Assembly (NCBI GenBank): GCA_944990035.1
Contig: CALYLX010000111.1
Location: 930,001 to 994,000, forward strand
Length of the DNA stretch: 64,000 nt
Source: Clitopilus passeckerianus
Lineage: Eukaryota > Basidiomycota > Agaricomycetes > Agaricales > Entolomataceae
Reading direction: 5' to 3'
Shown in pieces: positions 25,978 through 36,300 of this stretch. The notes under the pieces were generated by a model that was given only the letters and a program-made list of their open reading frames with translations, was not told the origin of the DNA and did not search any database. The position numbers and the translations under genes are program-made. Within the stretch, counting starts at the first letter, position 1. Each line of letters begins with the position of its first letter.

Positions 25978-27906
25978 AGTGACCTTTGGGAGCCTTGAGG
26001 GGTAGGTATCGCGACGCGATTTTCAGTTCAGCTACCGTTCGAGAGCCGCATAGGTCTTATATATTGACAGCCAAAGCGGTTGTATGAAGGTTTTGAGCTG
26101 CCACACATCGGATTCGCGGAGACGGTGTAAGCTTGAGCAAAGTCTACATCTGACCATGCAGATGCACTTGCTTGACATTTAGATGCCGCTATCCAGCAGG
26201 TGCCGATATGATTGGCTCGCTCGCTTTTGCTGGCTTGACAGCGTCGTCTCCGCACCATTGCGGCGACTTGTGGTTGGGAATGCACTTGGAATAACGTTTC
26301 CTCGCTGGAAGATGCAGACTGTTCGTACAAGCCACAAGAGGTTCTATCCAGGACGAGTTGTGAGCTGCTGCATAGAACTCAACATTTTCACACTCAGCTA
26401 CTGGACCGGGGCGGCCGCACTCTGCCCTGGCAGTAGAGCTTGGATTTCCACCGAGGACAAAGAGAGAGAGAGAGTCCTCTTCCACCACAAAATCCTTCAG
26501 GCCCATACGTATACGCCATCCAAATGGATAATGGGGTATTTGTTTCAAGATCTGTGTGAGTGCGCTTCGCCGGTCTTATGCCAGATGTTCTTCGTAATGA
26601 TACGGGAACGGCCATCCAACATAATTGAATTCACGTCAGTGGTCATAGAAAGGCTCAATGTGCTATAGCATAAAATGGCACCCAGAGTTAAGGTCATTCG
26701 AAGGGAAGGATCCCACTCCCAGAGACCGCCAAGATTCCACTATCATTCGGTATGGCGGCTCTCCCAATTCTCATTAGATCACACATTTAAACATACTCAT
26801 AACTAGCAGCGTGCCAAATTCTATCTCAGAAATTTGAAGTATCGAACATTTGGATTCTAAAGTCTTTGGTCGAGGTGAAGCGTAGATGCGTGGTAACAAG
26901 CTTGCTCGTATCGGACATTGAAAATCCATTGCACTGCTTTCGCTTTGTGGGTTTGGTCCTGCCCACCTCATTGGACGAGCCGTTGAACACCACTCCCAAG
27001 AGCCGAAGTGTTTGAGGAATGATATCGGATCAGCTTACAGCTCTACTCTACAACACGACGAGTACATTGAGGCCTGCAGGGTGGTCGATGGAAGCTTGCT
27101 GCTCTCTTCGTTGAGATCCTAACTCGCGGAATTCGGCGGGAAAACGTGCAGCCAACGACATTCACAACCTAAGCCTCCCACTACAGACGGCCGATATCTG
27201 CTCACACTTCATCGTACCTGCTTATACTCGGTATCGTGAAAAGTCTACCTGGATCTGGAAAGTGACATGGTTCTTTGACAGGCCCTATCAGTGATCTAGA
27301 TGACAAGTGGGTTGAAAGGACTTGTCGATGGGCATACGAAGGCTTTTGACGCTTGTATAACACCTCCATAATACCGTTAGCCAATAGGACGTTCAATCTC
27401 GTACTCAATCAGTAAATCTGCTCTACCCTCGGCTCTCTAGCGTGGCAGTTCCGTGGCTTGATCTCCACTTTTTGTCGGCCAGATTGGGTTATCTTGCTTG
27501 TTCTCCGAACTTTTCATTTTGGAGAGATGTTGCCGGCGGCTGCTACATTCGAGCATCTCCTTGCCTCCACAATTCCAGGGAGAATTGGGCCAACACCCGG
27601 GCCGTACCACCGTCCTCGCAAATTCACTCCAGCTTGTGTCTGAACGTGCAGTAATCATGCTGCGAACTTTCAGTACTCAGCCTTCGCCGAATATTGACGT
27701 TAAGAAGCATTGATGGGAGAAGACAAGGAAAAGACAGTTCGCCCTGGCCGCCATACGGTGCACACCCTATCAAGCGCCTTTCACCCGCAGCCAAGGAACA
27801 TGTCCAGATAATGAAGCAAAGCTGTTTAAAAGCAGAATAGTTTTTCACTTGCTCTAGCCGCCTAGGATCCCTAAGGCTTCGTTTCCTTGCCTTTCTTACC
27901 CTCAGA
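25978..27906. other. Long gene-poor intergenic region (1.9 kb)
   Basis: The flanking genes are divergent: the ABC transporter on the left and the glucanase on the right. The largest open frame (26183-26668, plus strand) has low-complexity composition and no recognisable motif, and is crossed by equally long frames on the other strand. Apart from a TATA-like element near 26060 I see no gene, RNA or transposon that I can support. Efflux-pump promoters can be long, so regulatory sequence is one explanation (inference). Confidence 0.5.
26058..26065 (-). promoter_or_regulatory. Putative TATA box of the ABC transporter
   Basis: On the minus strand the sequence reads TATATAAG, about 80-90 bp before the start codon at 25977. 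Motif and spacing fit a core promoter; there is no other support. Confidence 0.4.
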
Positions 27907-29169
27907 GATGTATTGCGCATTCCGTTCACCTTTCTGGCTATCTGCGGCCATCGCAGTCTCGCAATTCAATGTAGCTCAGGCATTGAATAAGACCTCTAAG
28001 CGTGGCCTAGCCTTCTCAGCTGCCGATTCACCAGGAGACCTCATCAACGCCAACCAGAGTCACAGCCAAATTAGCTGGCAGTATGACTGGGGTAGTACGG
28101 TTCCTGCCTACCTCGCAGTCGATAACATCGAGTATGTCCCAATGCAATGGGGCGCTGTTGGTATCGAGACGTTTGCCGATGCAGTCAAGCGGCAAGGTGC
28201 GAAGACCATCCTCGTGAGCATGCTTTAGTTTGTCCAAATGAATAGTATAGACTTTTCGGGCTTTGACAGGCGTTCAACGAACCTGACTTTGATCAGGAGT
28301 CCAATATGAAGCCTGAGGACGCCGCAGCATTATGGATAAAATACCTTGAACCGCTTCGGGAGTCTGGGATCCGGCTTGGTGGACCCGCTGTCACGGCAGC
28401 TGGCACGGGGCGGCCTTGGCTTCAGGCCTTCTTTGACGCGTGCGCAAACTGTACAGTCGACTTCCTTCCCATTCACTGGTATGTGCTTTCTGTGATGAAG
28501 GTGTACGTTGGCACGGATCCTGACCCGCCCTTCATTTGATCGCACAGGTATGGCGAAGGCGTTGAAGGGTTCTACGGCTACTTGGGTGATGTTCATGCTC
28601 AGTTCCCTAAGCTCCCGCTCTGGGTCACAGAATACGCGTCAACATCCGCTAATATCACTGAGGTCGCGGATTTCCTAAACCAGACCATTCATTATATGGA
28701 CTCCCTCGAGTATATCGAGCGGTATGCATGGTTCGGATTCTTCGTGAGTGCTTGAGGTCACCTTTCGTCTGCGCTCTTGTTCATTATTAATCTCTTCAGC
28801 GGCCTCGTGACACTGGGATATACAGTGAGTCTATTTCCCCGACATTATTCGTATAGCTATTAATTCATGTTCGAAGACTTACTTCGTGAAGATGGGGGCC
28901 TCAATGCGCTCGGTGAAATGTATACCGGCGTCAAAACCATTCACACGTCAACCATCACCGCACCACCCACGAAATCATACCAGACGGTGTATGGATCGGA
29001 TAATCCAAATCAGCCCCTTATCACCACATATCCTGCCGTACAATTCAATGCATCACCGAGGATTTTGAATATCCTTGGATCTGATCTAGCGGGTTCCGTC
29101 TTTCCCCTCTGCTCCCTGACTGTGTTCCTTGGCTGCGCTACCGGATTTACGCTGTCACTTTTCTCCTAA
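27907..29169 (+). CDS. Secreted glycoside hydrolase, GH128-type beta-1,3-glucanase, probably GPI-anchored
   Basis: It is predicted to cleave beta-1,3-glucan of the fungal wall. MYCAFRSPFWLSAAIAVSQF is a signal peptide with cleavage near AQA. The fold shows strand motifs RGLAFSAADS and YVPMQWGAVG, the acid/base candidate in AFNEPDFD and the nucleophile candidate in LWVTEYAS. FLPIHWYGEG and YAWFGFFRPRDTG complete the barrel. Introns split after KTIL, inside HWY, after WFGFF and after GIY (exon resumes 28877 with LLREDGGLNALG). The C-terminal hydrophobic run (LAGSVFPLCSLTVFLGC) preceded by a small-residue stretch suggests a GPI signal. The assignment to GH128 rests on the NEPD/TEYA pattern. Confidence 0.82.
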
Positions 29170-29400
29170 ACCACCCCAGGTTGGGATGTTTCCCTTACAG
29201 ATATACCCGCTACACATTTAGAAATAATACGATATATTTCCTCTTTATTACGGCGCTTATCGAGGTCGACCGGATCAAATCACTGCATGATCATGATCTG
29301 TGTTAATTAAGAGAAAGCTCATGTTCAACACGCTGCATAGATGCACAGCGGCCTTATTCAGCCTCATTCAGCCTCTTTCAAGTACTTGGTTCGTTCCAAC

Positions 29401-31099
29401 ATGGCGACGACGGCTCGTATCTCCAACATCGAGGACACGGTGACGAAGGCTGATCTTGCAAGCTTTCTTGAATCCAAAGGTCTTCCCTTGGCATTGGGTC
29501 AACAAGTCTCGCTTACTTCTGCAGGGGACGGACGAAAGATTGCTATTGTATCGTTTAAGGATGCTGCTACCCTCAAGAGGGCATCGGCCCTCCCGCTGAT
29601 CGACAGGACCTTGAATGATGGTCATATCAACATCGACGTCGACTTTGATGGATTTACTACGCTCGCTGAAGGTTCTCAGATAGAGTATGTTTCCGGTTGT
29701 TTCGCATCATTTAAATGGTTTTGTATGTTATATCCTTTCTGACATTTTTATTGCAGCATTGTTGCGTTGCACGGACTAAATGGGCATCCATTCCGCTCTT
29801 GGGAATTCCTTGATGATCGCGCACAAAACTTCATGTGGCTACGGGATGGCCTTCCAGACCGACTTCCAGGAGCGCGTATAATGACCTATGGTTACAATGC
29901 CAATGTGGTTTCCGATGTTTCCACAGGTCGGATACGAACATTTGCGGAAACATTCTAGAAAGACTTCGACAAATGCGGGAGAACACATCGGTACCGTATA
30001 AATGTGTCAATTCATGGCCGGCGCTAAGGTTGTTATTCCAGGACTCAGATCGACCATTGATTCTGATTGCCCACTCTATGGGTGGACTCATTGTGAAGCA
30101 GGCAAGGGCATAGTTCTGGATCTCACTTACACTGGTTGATCATCCTCGATCATGTTCTGCCTAGGCCCTACTTATCGCAAACACGAGAGCGGATAAGCGC
30201 TTCAGCCCAACTCTGAATGCCGTAACCGGAATTGTATTCATTGGAACGCCCCATTCGGGGGGAAATGGCGTGAATGCGACAAAATTTGTTGGAAACTTTA
30301 TGAAGGTGTTCGGCGTGGACGTCAGGATTGACCTTCTCAAATCCTTGGATACAAGTTCCATGGTCCTTTTTGACCTTACAGATGACTTTCGGCAGCTTGT
30401 GGCAGCCAGGGGAATCGATATTACCACTTTGTTTGAAACGAAAAAAACCAAGCTCGGGTTCTGGGGTTCAGAATGGGTAAGGCCTGAGGCCTCATGAACC
30501 TCGGTTTTCATTGCATCTAATAAATACACTAGATCGTACATGAACGTTCTGCAATCCTTGGAGTTGCTCGGGAGCGCAAGATTGCAATCAATGCCAACCA
30601 TGCCAACCTGTGCAAGTTCAACAGCTCCACAAATAATTCTTTGGTCACAGTAGTGGACGTATGCTCTGAGTTCTGCAGAGATGCTGTTCCCGTCATCACA
30701 TCTAGACACTCGTCCACCCAGCCATCACCTCCTGAAGGATTGAAGTACGCCAGCCTTGCCGACCCTGATAAACTCGATGACCGTGAAGAATACCCTGTAC
30801 TCATGCTTGGTCGCCAAACATATTGGGGTCAGCAGCCCCTCCCCAATCCAGTTGTTACTAACCGGCTGACTTTATTTTTAGCTCTCAGTCATATCGATAA
30901 CAGATACGCAATGACTATTCTTGCCTACGACAACAGTGGAAATATTGTTGGAAAGTGGACGAAGTCAGGGGCACGACACATTTGCCGGATAGAGTATACC
31001 GAGAGTACTCGTTCAGTTTCCTTCATTGGCCAAGGGAATCTGTCTGTAGTCTTCTCGTTGTCCGAGCTGAAGGTACTTGGATCGCCTGTATACTTCTAA
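29401..31099 (+). CDS. SERAC1-like alpha/beta hydrolase with extra N- and C-terminal domains; apparent frameshift
   Basis: The middle part is a lipase-like hydrolase: IVALHGLNGHPFRSW holds the oxyanion region, LILIAHSMGGLIVKQ the nucleophile elbow with the catalytic serine, and GIVFIGTPHSGG follows. SERAC1-type proteins act on lipids, and in fungi the fold also occurs at the front of NLR-like proteins. The first 85 residues resemble an RRM (ARISNI, then KIAIVSFKDAATLKRA). The last 110 residues form an unrecognised beta-rich domain (LALSHIDNRYAMTILAYDN). No NACHT or WD repeats follow. The frame breaks at 29953-29958: the TFAETF reading hits TAG, while LERLRQMREN continues one frame over. The intron 30102-30164 has GC-AG ends. 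Either the gene is a young pseudogene or a base is missing from the assembly. Confidence 0.7.
30102..30164 (+). other. GC-AG intron in the SERAC1-like gene
   Basis: The join VKQ to ALLIANT is conserved in this hydrolase family and needs the donor CAG/GCAAGG and the acceptor CTGCCTAG. The retained sequence contains TAG stops. The length is 63 bp, normal for this genome. Confidence 0.75.
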
Positions 31100-31748
31100 C
31101 TCCGTTTAAGTAGTTAGTATGAACTCTGGTCACGAAAGTGCATCGAGTCGGAGCAGAATCCTCGGTCCAGACGATGTCCAAACGGGCGGGGGCTGGCTTA
31201 TCATAGGTCGCCTGAGCGCTACATATGCGTATCGTGTATTCCCTTTGGCTCCTTCTGCTTGTTCGAGCGTCTACATTCCGAATCTACGTTTTTTCAGATA
31301 TTCCAAATCTTATCACCATCCTTGACATTTATTTCTATCATTGTCTCGGCCGAGTGTTAGGAACAAATAGTGCCACATTCTTGGTGAACAGGAAAGAAAA
31401 CACTCATAATTTGAAGACTTACGGCTTTTTCACTTGATAAAGCCAAGGTGTTATCAGGAAGTAAGCGTAACATCAATTGGCGCGAACCTCTGGGGATTTG
31501 AGGGCCTCCTGGCGCTATGGCAAGTCACTTTGTGGTTGATTTATGCACCTTTCATCATTACCTGCTTCTTTACGGTGAAAAACTACAATTACAGCGCCGC
31601 ATTGAAGACGCGTCAAACTGAAAGTCGCGTGAAGACGAATGAGTTACACAGCCACACGGGCCCTTGCCAACGACTGCTGACTAAGCGGTTCGCACTGACC
31701 GTCGCTGGCATTGTCGGCTTCAAGGACTTTTCGTACAGTGAGCTCCCA
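31100..31748. other. Intergenic region before the EF-hand gene
   Basis: A stretch of 649 bp between two plus-strand genes. Short open frames here overlap on both strands and show no motif. It presumably holds the promoter of the downstream gene. I see nothing else. Confidence 0.4.
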
Positions 31749-33050
31749 ATGAAGTTCATCGCTAGCTTGTCCCTCCTCGCCCTCGCTCACACCGTCCTCG
31801 GCCATGATGACCACCATACAGGACCTGCTCCTGGCGAGACAATCCAGCAATATGCTCAACGACACGTAAGTATCAGGTTCTCTTACCTGCGGGGAGCAGA
31901 AGCAGATGCTAATAGGTCCGTTTCTAGATGAGCTCGGAGCACCACATGTAATGCATTTTAGCCAGTATGCTCTTGGGATGGGTACTGAAGGAGCGGTTCT
32001 ACAGTGACAGTTTTGACACTCGCAGCTTCCACAAGCTACATGACTTGAACGGGTATGTGTAGATACACCTAGTTCAAACTGTCCTCAAAAGTAGTTCCTA
32101 ATCTTCTGGCAATAGCGATGGAGCATGGGACAGGGAGGAAATCGAAGCTGTGTATGGTGTTCACCATATCTATTCGAAGAAGCACACAAAGGCAAGAAGG
32201 ACCTTCAAATCTATTCCCACCCTCGCTGACTTCAAGAGCTATCCAGGACGATGAAGAGCATAAGAAGAAGGCGGACTTCATCGTTGATGCAGTTCTTCAA
32301 AGGCTTGACCTGAATAAGGATGGTTTCATTGACCCTTCAGAGTTGGAGAAGGTCGGTTTGGACGGGCTACCAAACTTCGATAGCCTTGGCGCTGAAGGTC
32401 ACCATTATGATGTTGAGAGCGGTAAGGTTCCTGCGAGCTGGAATAATGCTGACATTTTCTAACGCTTACCCTCACACAGAGTTCTTCCTCCACCACGAAG
32501 GTAAAATGAGATACAAACCTGCCTCGATTGTGGATTAATTCTAATACCAACCAATTCGTCAGAGCAATTCCATTCAACACCCGAAACCCAAACCGACGAG
32601 TCCTACAACCACCCTGAAGATTTGGAGCATTTCGCTCACCACGAAGCCATCGAGAAGCAGGAGGCCGAGCGGGAAGCGAAGTACCAAGGAATCACTGTCG
32701 AAGAAGTGCTGAAAGAGCAGGAGAAAGCCCAGGCCGAAGCCGCTGCCCAAGCTGAGAAAGCCAAACAAGAGGAGCATCCAGGTATTCCGAAGGTCACCAG
32801 GGTCTCGCCTCCCGAGAAACAGGATCCTAGTGTACGATTCAAGACTGCATTCCAGGATGGCCAGCAGAAGGGCGAATGGGGTACGGGAGAGGCTGGATTC
32901 AAACCACCTACTGCACCTGGTGATAAAATGAGGAAGAATCTGCCATACAAGGTGAGTTTCCAATTCTAGTTTGTGATGCAGTGGCTCAGAAGAGCTAACG
33001 TGCAGAATCGCATGCAGTACAAATTCCGAAGAAATTGGGGCGACTTCTGA
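31749..33050 (+). CDS. SSP120: Secretory-pathway EF-hand protein, Ssp120/nucleobindin-like
   Basis: This is a calcium-binding protein of the secretory pathway; yeast Ssp120 works with cargo receptors and animal relatives are nucleobindins. MKFIASLSLLALAHTVLG is a clear signal peptide. EF-hand 1 loop is DLNGDGAWDREE and EF-hand 2 loop is DLNKDGFIDPSE, both with acidic residues at the calcium positions. A Glu/Lys-rich helix with EVLKEQEKAQAEAAAQAEKA follows, and the end is YKFRRNWGDF without HDEL. Exons are joined through introns near 31867, 31950-32010, 32055-32115, 32192-32246 (GC-AG), 32432, 32502 and 32952-33005. The start at 31749 is chosen because it directly precedes the signal peptide. 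Two longer upstream frames are not supported. Confidence 0.82.
32192..32246 (+). other. GC-AG intron in the EF-hand gene
   Basis: The donor is AAG/GCAAGA, the classic context for GC donors, and the acceptor is TATCCAG. Reading through gives an in-frame TGA, so removal is required to join YSKKHTK to DDEEHKKK. The length is 55 bp. Confidence 0.75.
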
Positions 33051-33308
33051 GCGAGCTGGAGTTGGGATCAGATACATATAATTATCGAGTTACCCTTATT
33101 TCAGGTATTTATCATTCAGTTTATCGGTTACCTAGCTGCCTCAGGCCGGGCATGGAATTACCTTGGATGTATCCTACACTCTTTGTGTCTAGCGTATCCT
33201 TTCATTTGTTGACACTTGTGCACTCAACCAAAAAGTTATATGCTTGATGCGGTATTATTGAGAATGTTGGGTATACTAGCGTCTGCAAAATCCTAGATTA
33301 TCAGAATG

Positions 33309-36300
33309 TCACCGTCCGTCAAACATGTCTTCGAGGATGCCATTCTCGACGGCTTCCCAGTCCACATTCCCCGCACTTGCATAAACGCTCTCATACGATG
33401 CAATGCTAACATGGGAAAAGAATGATGCCAGGTCTCGAATGCTCTCGATTTGTCGTATGGGATTGAGAAGTGGTCGACGAAGATTCGAAAGTTCGAGGTT
33501 GGAGGCCAAGTGTTGTTGTCCGTTGACATTGTTTTTTGTGGCATCCTGAGAATAGTTGTTTGAGTATACATGTCGCTGAATCGAAAACCATGAAGTACTC
33601 ACGGTCGCAGGTAATGCGCCGACGATTTCAGATAGTTGATCCATCATCGCCTCGGGGAACCAATTGTCAGGTCGATAGACAGCATCGACCGTGTCAGTGA
33701 CGAAAATCCATTGGTGTCTAAGGGCACGTCAGGAGCAGGTATCATGGGTAAGGGTCTTCGGAGGCTCACATTTGGAATTCCAGTGTTTGCAACACTAGTA
33801 ACAAGTCCAGGCATTTGCATGCGGCCAAAACAAGCTGTAGATCCTCTGAGCCATCGGTAGGCAATGTGACCACGACTTGTTCGAGAATGCGGTACTGAGT
33901 CGCGGTATGAGCCTATGAAACCACGATGAACCGAAAGAACTTACGAGCTCCGTCAGAAGTACCGGCCAGAAACTTGTCAAATTATGTGGCGACAGGCGGC
34001 AGAGGAGGACACGAACGCAGAGGAAGACTTCGCTCTGCACAACGGGCGAGCTGACATTCTTGAGAATATCAACGAGTTTCTCTTGTATGGTTGGCAGTGA
34101 TGTCAGGAAGTGGTTCTTCTCTGCGGCTATGAGTGCAAACGACAATCTCCGCACATTGAGGGACCGAAGAAGCATTTCGTATTCACGGTTTGTGAAGATA
34201 TTAGCCGAGGGCGCAGTCGCAACTTTGGCTAATGCAACGATGAGTCAACGGAGGTGACTGAGGAGCTGCCGACTTACAGAGCAGCTCAGAAAAGGCCGCT
34301 TTGTCTGAGTCAAACAGGGCTTTCACGATGGGTTTCCAGCGTAAAGCCAAATCTGAGGTACAGTTGAACACTCGGTTGTCGTTCAGGAGGTCGGTAACTG
34401 GATTCCTCCAAGCTTTTAGTGCGCCTGGTACCTTAACCATCTCTTGGATGATGGTGACCACCGTTGCGTCTACATCCATCGGCCTAGCAGGGGAATTAGT
34501 AATAAATCAGGATGCAGAAAATATAACAAACTTCGGTTTTCCTCTCATGGATGGATTTACCACATAGTAGGTGATATTGTTGCACGCGGAGACCACCTTG
34601 TCATTATCCAGCAAAAATCGACGGAGATTAGGCACCCCACGCGTGGCCAGGAAGCTCGTGATTTGATTTAGAAGTTCAATAGAGGCGCTTGGCTTTGGGG
34701 CTGGCTCAACCACGGATACAGAATCGGTATCTGTCTTCTCAATTCCATCTACGAGACGTCAGTCATAATTCAGTATAAACTTGAGGAAGCCCTGACCTCT
34801 GGGAGGCGCAGGTGAATTACGTCCACTGGCTATGATTGAATCCTTCGTACTGCGTCGAAGCCATGTGCTGTGCTCCGAGGAACGACCTATATAGGTAACG
34901 GAGGTATCCAAGAGTTTTGAGTAGGTGTCCTGGAGCTCTTTGCGTACTCTGCGATCATCCATGGCGGCAGTTTGAACGACTTTGTCGGCGAGTACAGTGA
35001 GACAACTGAATCGTCGTAGGAGTCGAATTTGCGGTGAGAGACATGTACTTCTCTGGAAAGGAAACAAGTACTGACCTCAAAGCGAGGTAATGTTGCACGC
35101 GGAAATCCTTAGGGCCAGTGATAATCTCTCGAACCAGTTGGAGGTATCTGCCCCAGCATTGTATGGCAATCGGTCCTTCTAATCTCTGAAGGTATTGCTC
35201 CAAGAATCTGAAAAGAACGACTTCATTCCTGCAATATCTTCAGCAAACTTCTGGTGGGGTTGAATAAAGGGAACATACACGTTGGGGTTAATCACCTGCC
35301 GCCTTGTCTTCTCAGAGTTAGCCGTTATCCGAGATGAAATACTCTCGCAAATGATGTGCACAATGCTCTGAGCGCTTGAAATTAGCACGTCAACTAATTC
35401 AAAGGCAGATGATGGCGGCAGCTTGGTAATGCCAAGGATTCAGGGGATATGCAACTTGACGAAAGAAAAACGACTGACGAGACTGCTATTGTTCCAACAA
35501 TCAACGATCGATTCAAAGACTTCCGCAGATTGGACACGAAATAGATGTTCAAGGACCCTTCGGCATCGAACTTGGACACGGGAGTAGATCAATGACAGTG
35601 ATTCGTCCTTCGAGGTTGGCCGTGTGGGGTTGTTCCAATCCATCAAAGACCATATTGCGTATGAGACGCGAATGCCGTCATTCAAGGCTTTGAAAGCAGG
35701 GGAGCGAGACTGTAGGAGCTTGGAATTTGTGGAACGTGAAAGGGTTTGTAAACTCACTGTCAGTTGGTCATCTGTGACTTGCTGCGAACTGTCCGATGTG
35801 AATACATTCGAGACATATCCAAAGAGTCCTGTTCCTTCCGATACTGATTTCTCTAGGGCAGGTTCTTCTTCCGGGTTTACGCTGTCAGGTGCGTTGGTCA
35901 AACTGAGCAGAACCATTCGCTCAAGCCCATTCAACAGCATAATGAGTTCTGCGTCAGTCACTCTGAGGATAGAGTCATCGTCATCATTGCCGGGTGACTT
36001 GGAAACCTGTATTACTTCGGTGAGGGACGAAGAAAGTTGTCGGCAGAGGCATTCATTGAGCGGTGCAATAACAGGCTGGAGAGCTGGTTGAAGTTGAGGG
36101 ATGGCCATGAGAATAAAATCCAGCCAATGTTGCAAAACGGGGCGATTGTTTGGGGACATAATGCCGTCGACTAGGACCTGAATAAGAAGGGGATTGACAC
36201 TATATCTGCTCGCCTGATCGTCGTGGCCTGTTGCAGAATCCGGCGCACTATGGTTGCCATCTCTATGAGATGCCTGATCCTGGGTAATGGACGCAGAAAT

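Noticed and set aside
26183..26668. 161-codon plus-strand frame between the ABC transporter and the glucanase
   Set aside because: No domain, and overlapping frames of similar length exist on the opposite strand; no splice or promoter support.
29355..29385. Short direct repeat ATTCAGCCTC
   Set aside because: Two adjacent copies of ten bases in a leader region; expected by chance slippage and without flanking structure.
29927..29958. 32-base GT-AG segment considered as an intron that would rescue the hydrolase frame
   Set aside because: Too short for this genome, and it would delete the RIRTFAE segment that fits the family; a frameshift is the simpler reading.
35624..36091. 155-codon plus-strand frame
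   Set aside because: Antisense to a DOP1 exon whose sense frame is longer and consistent with flanking exons.
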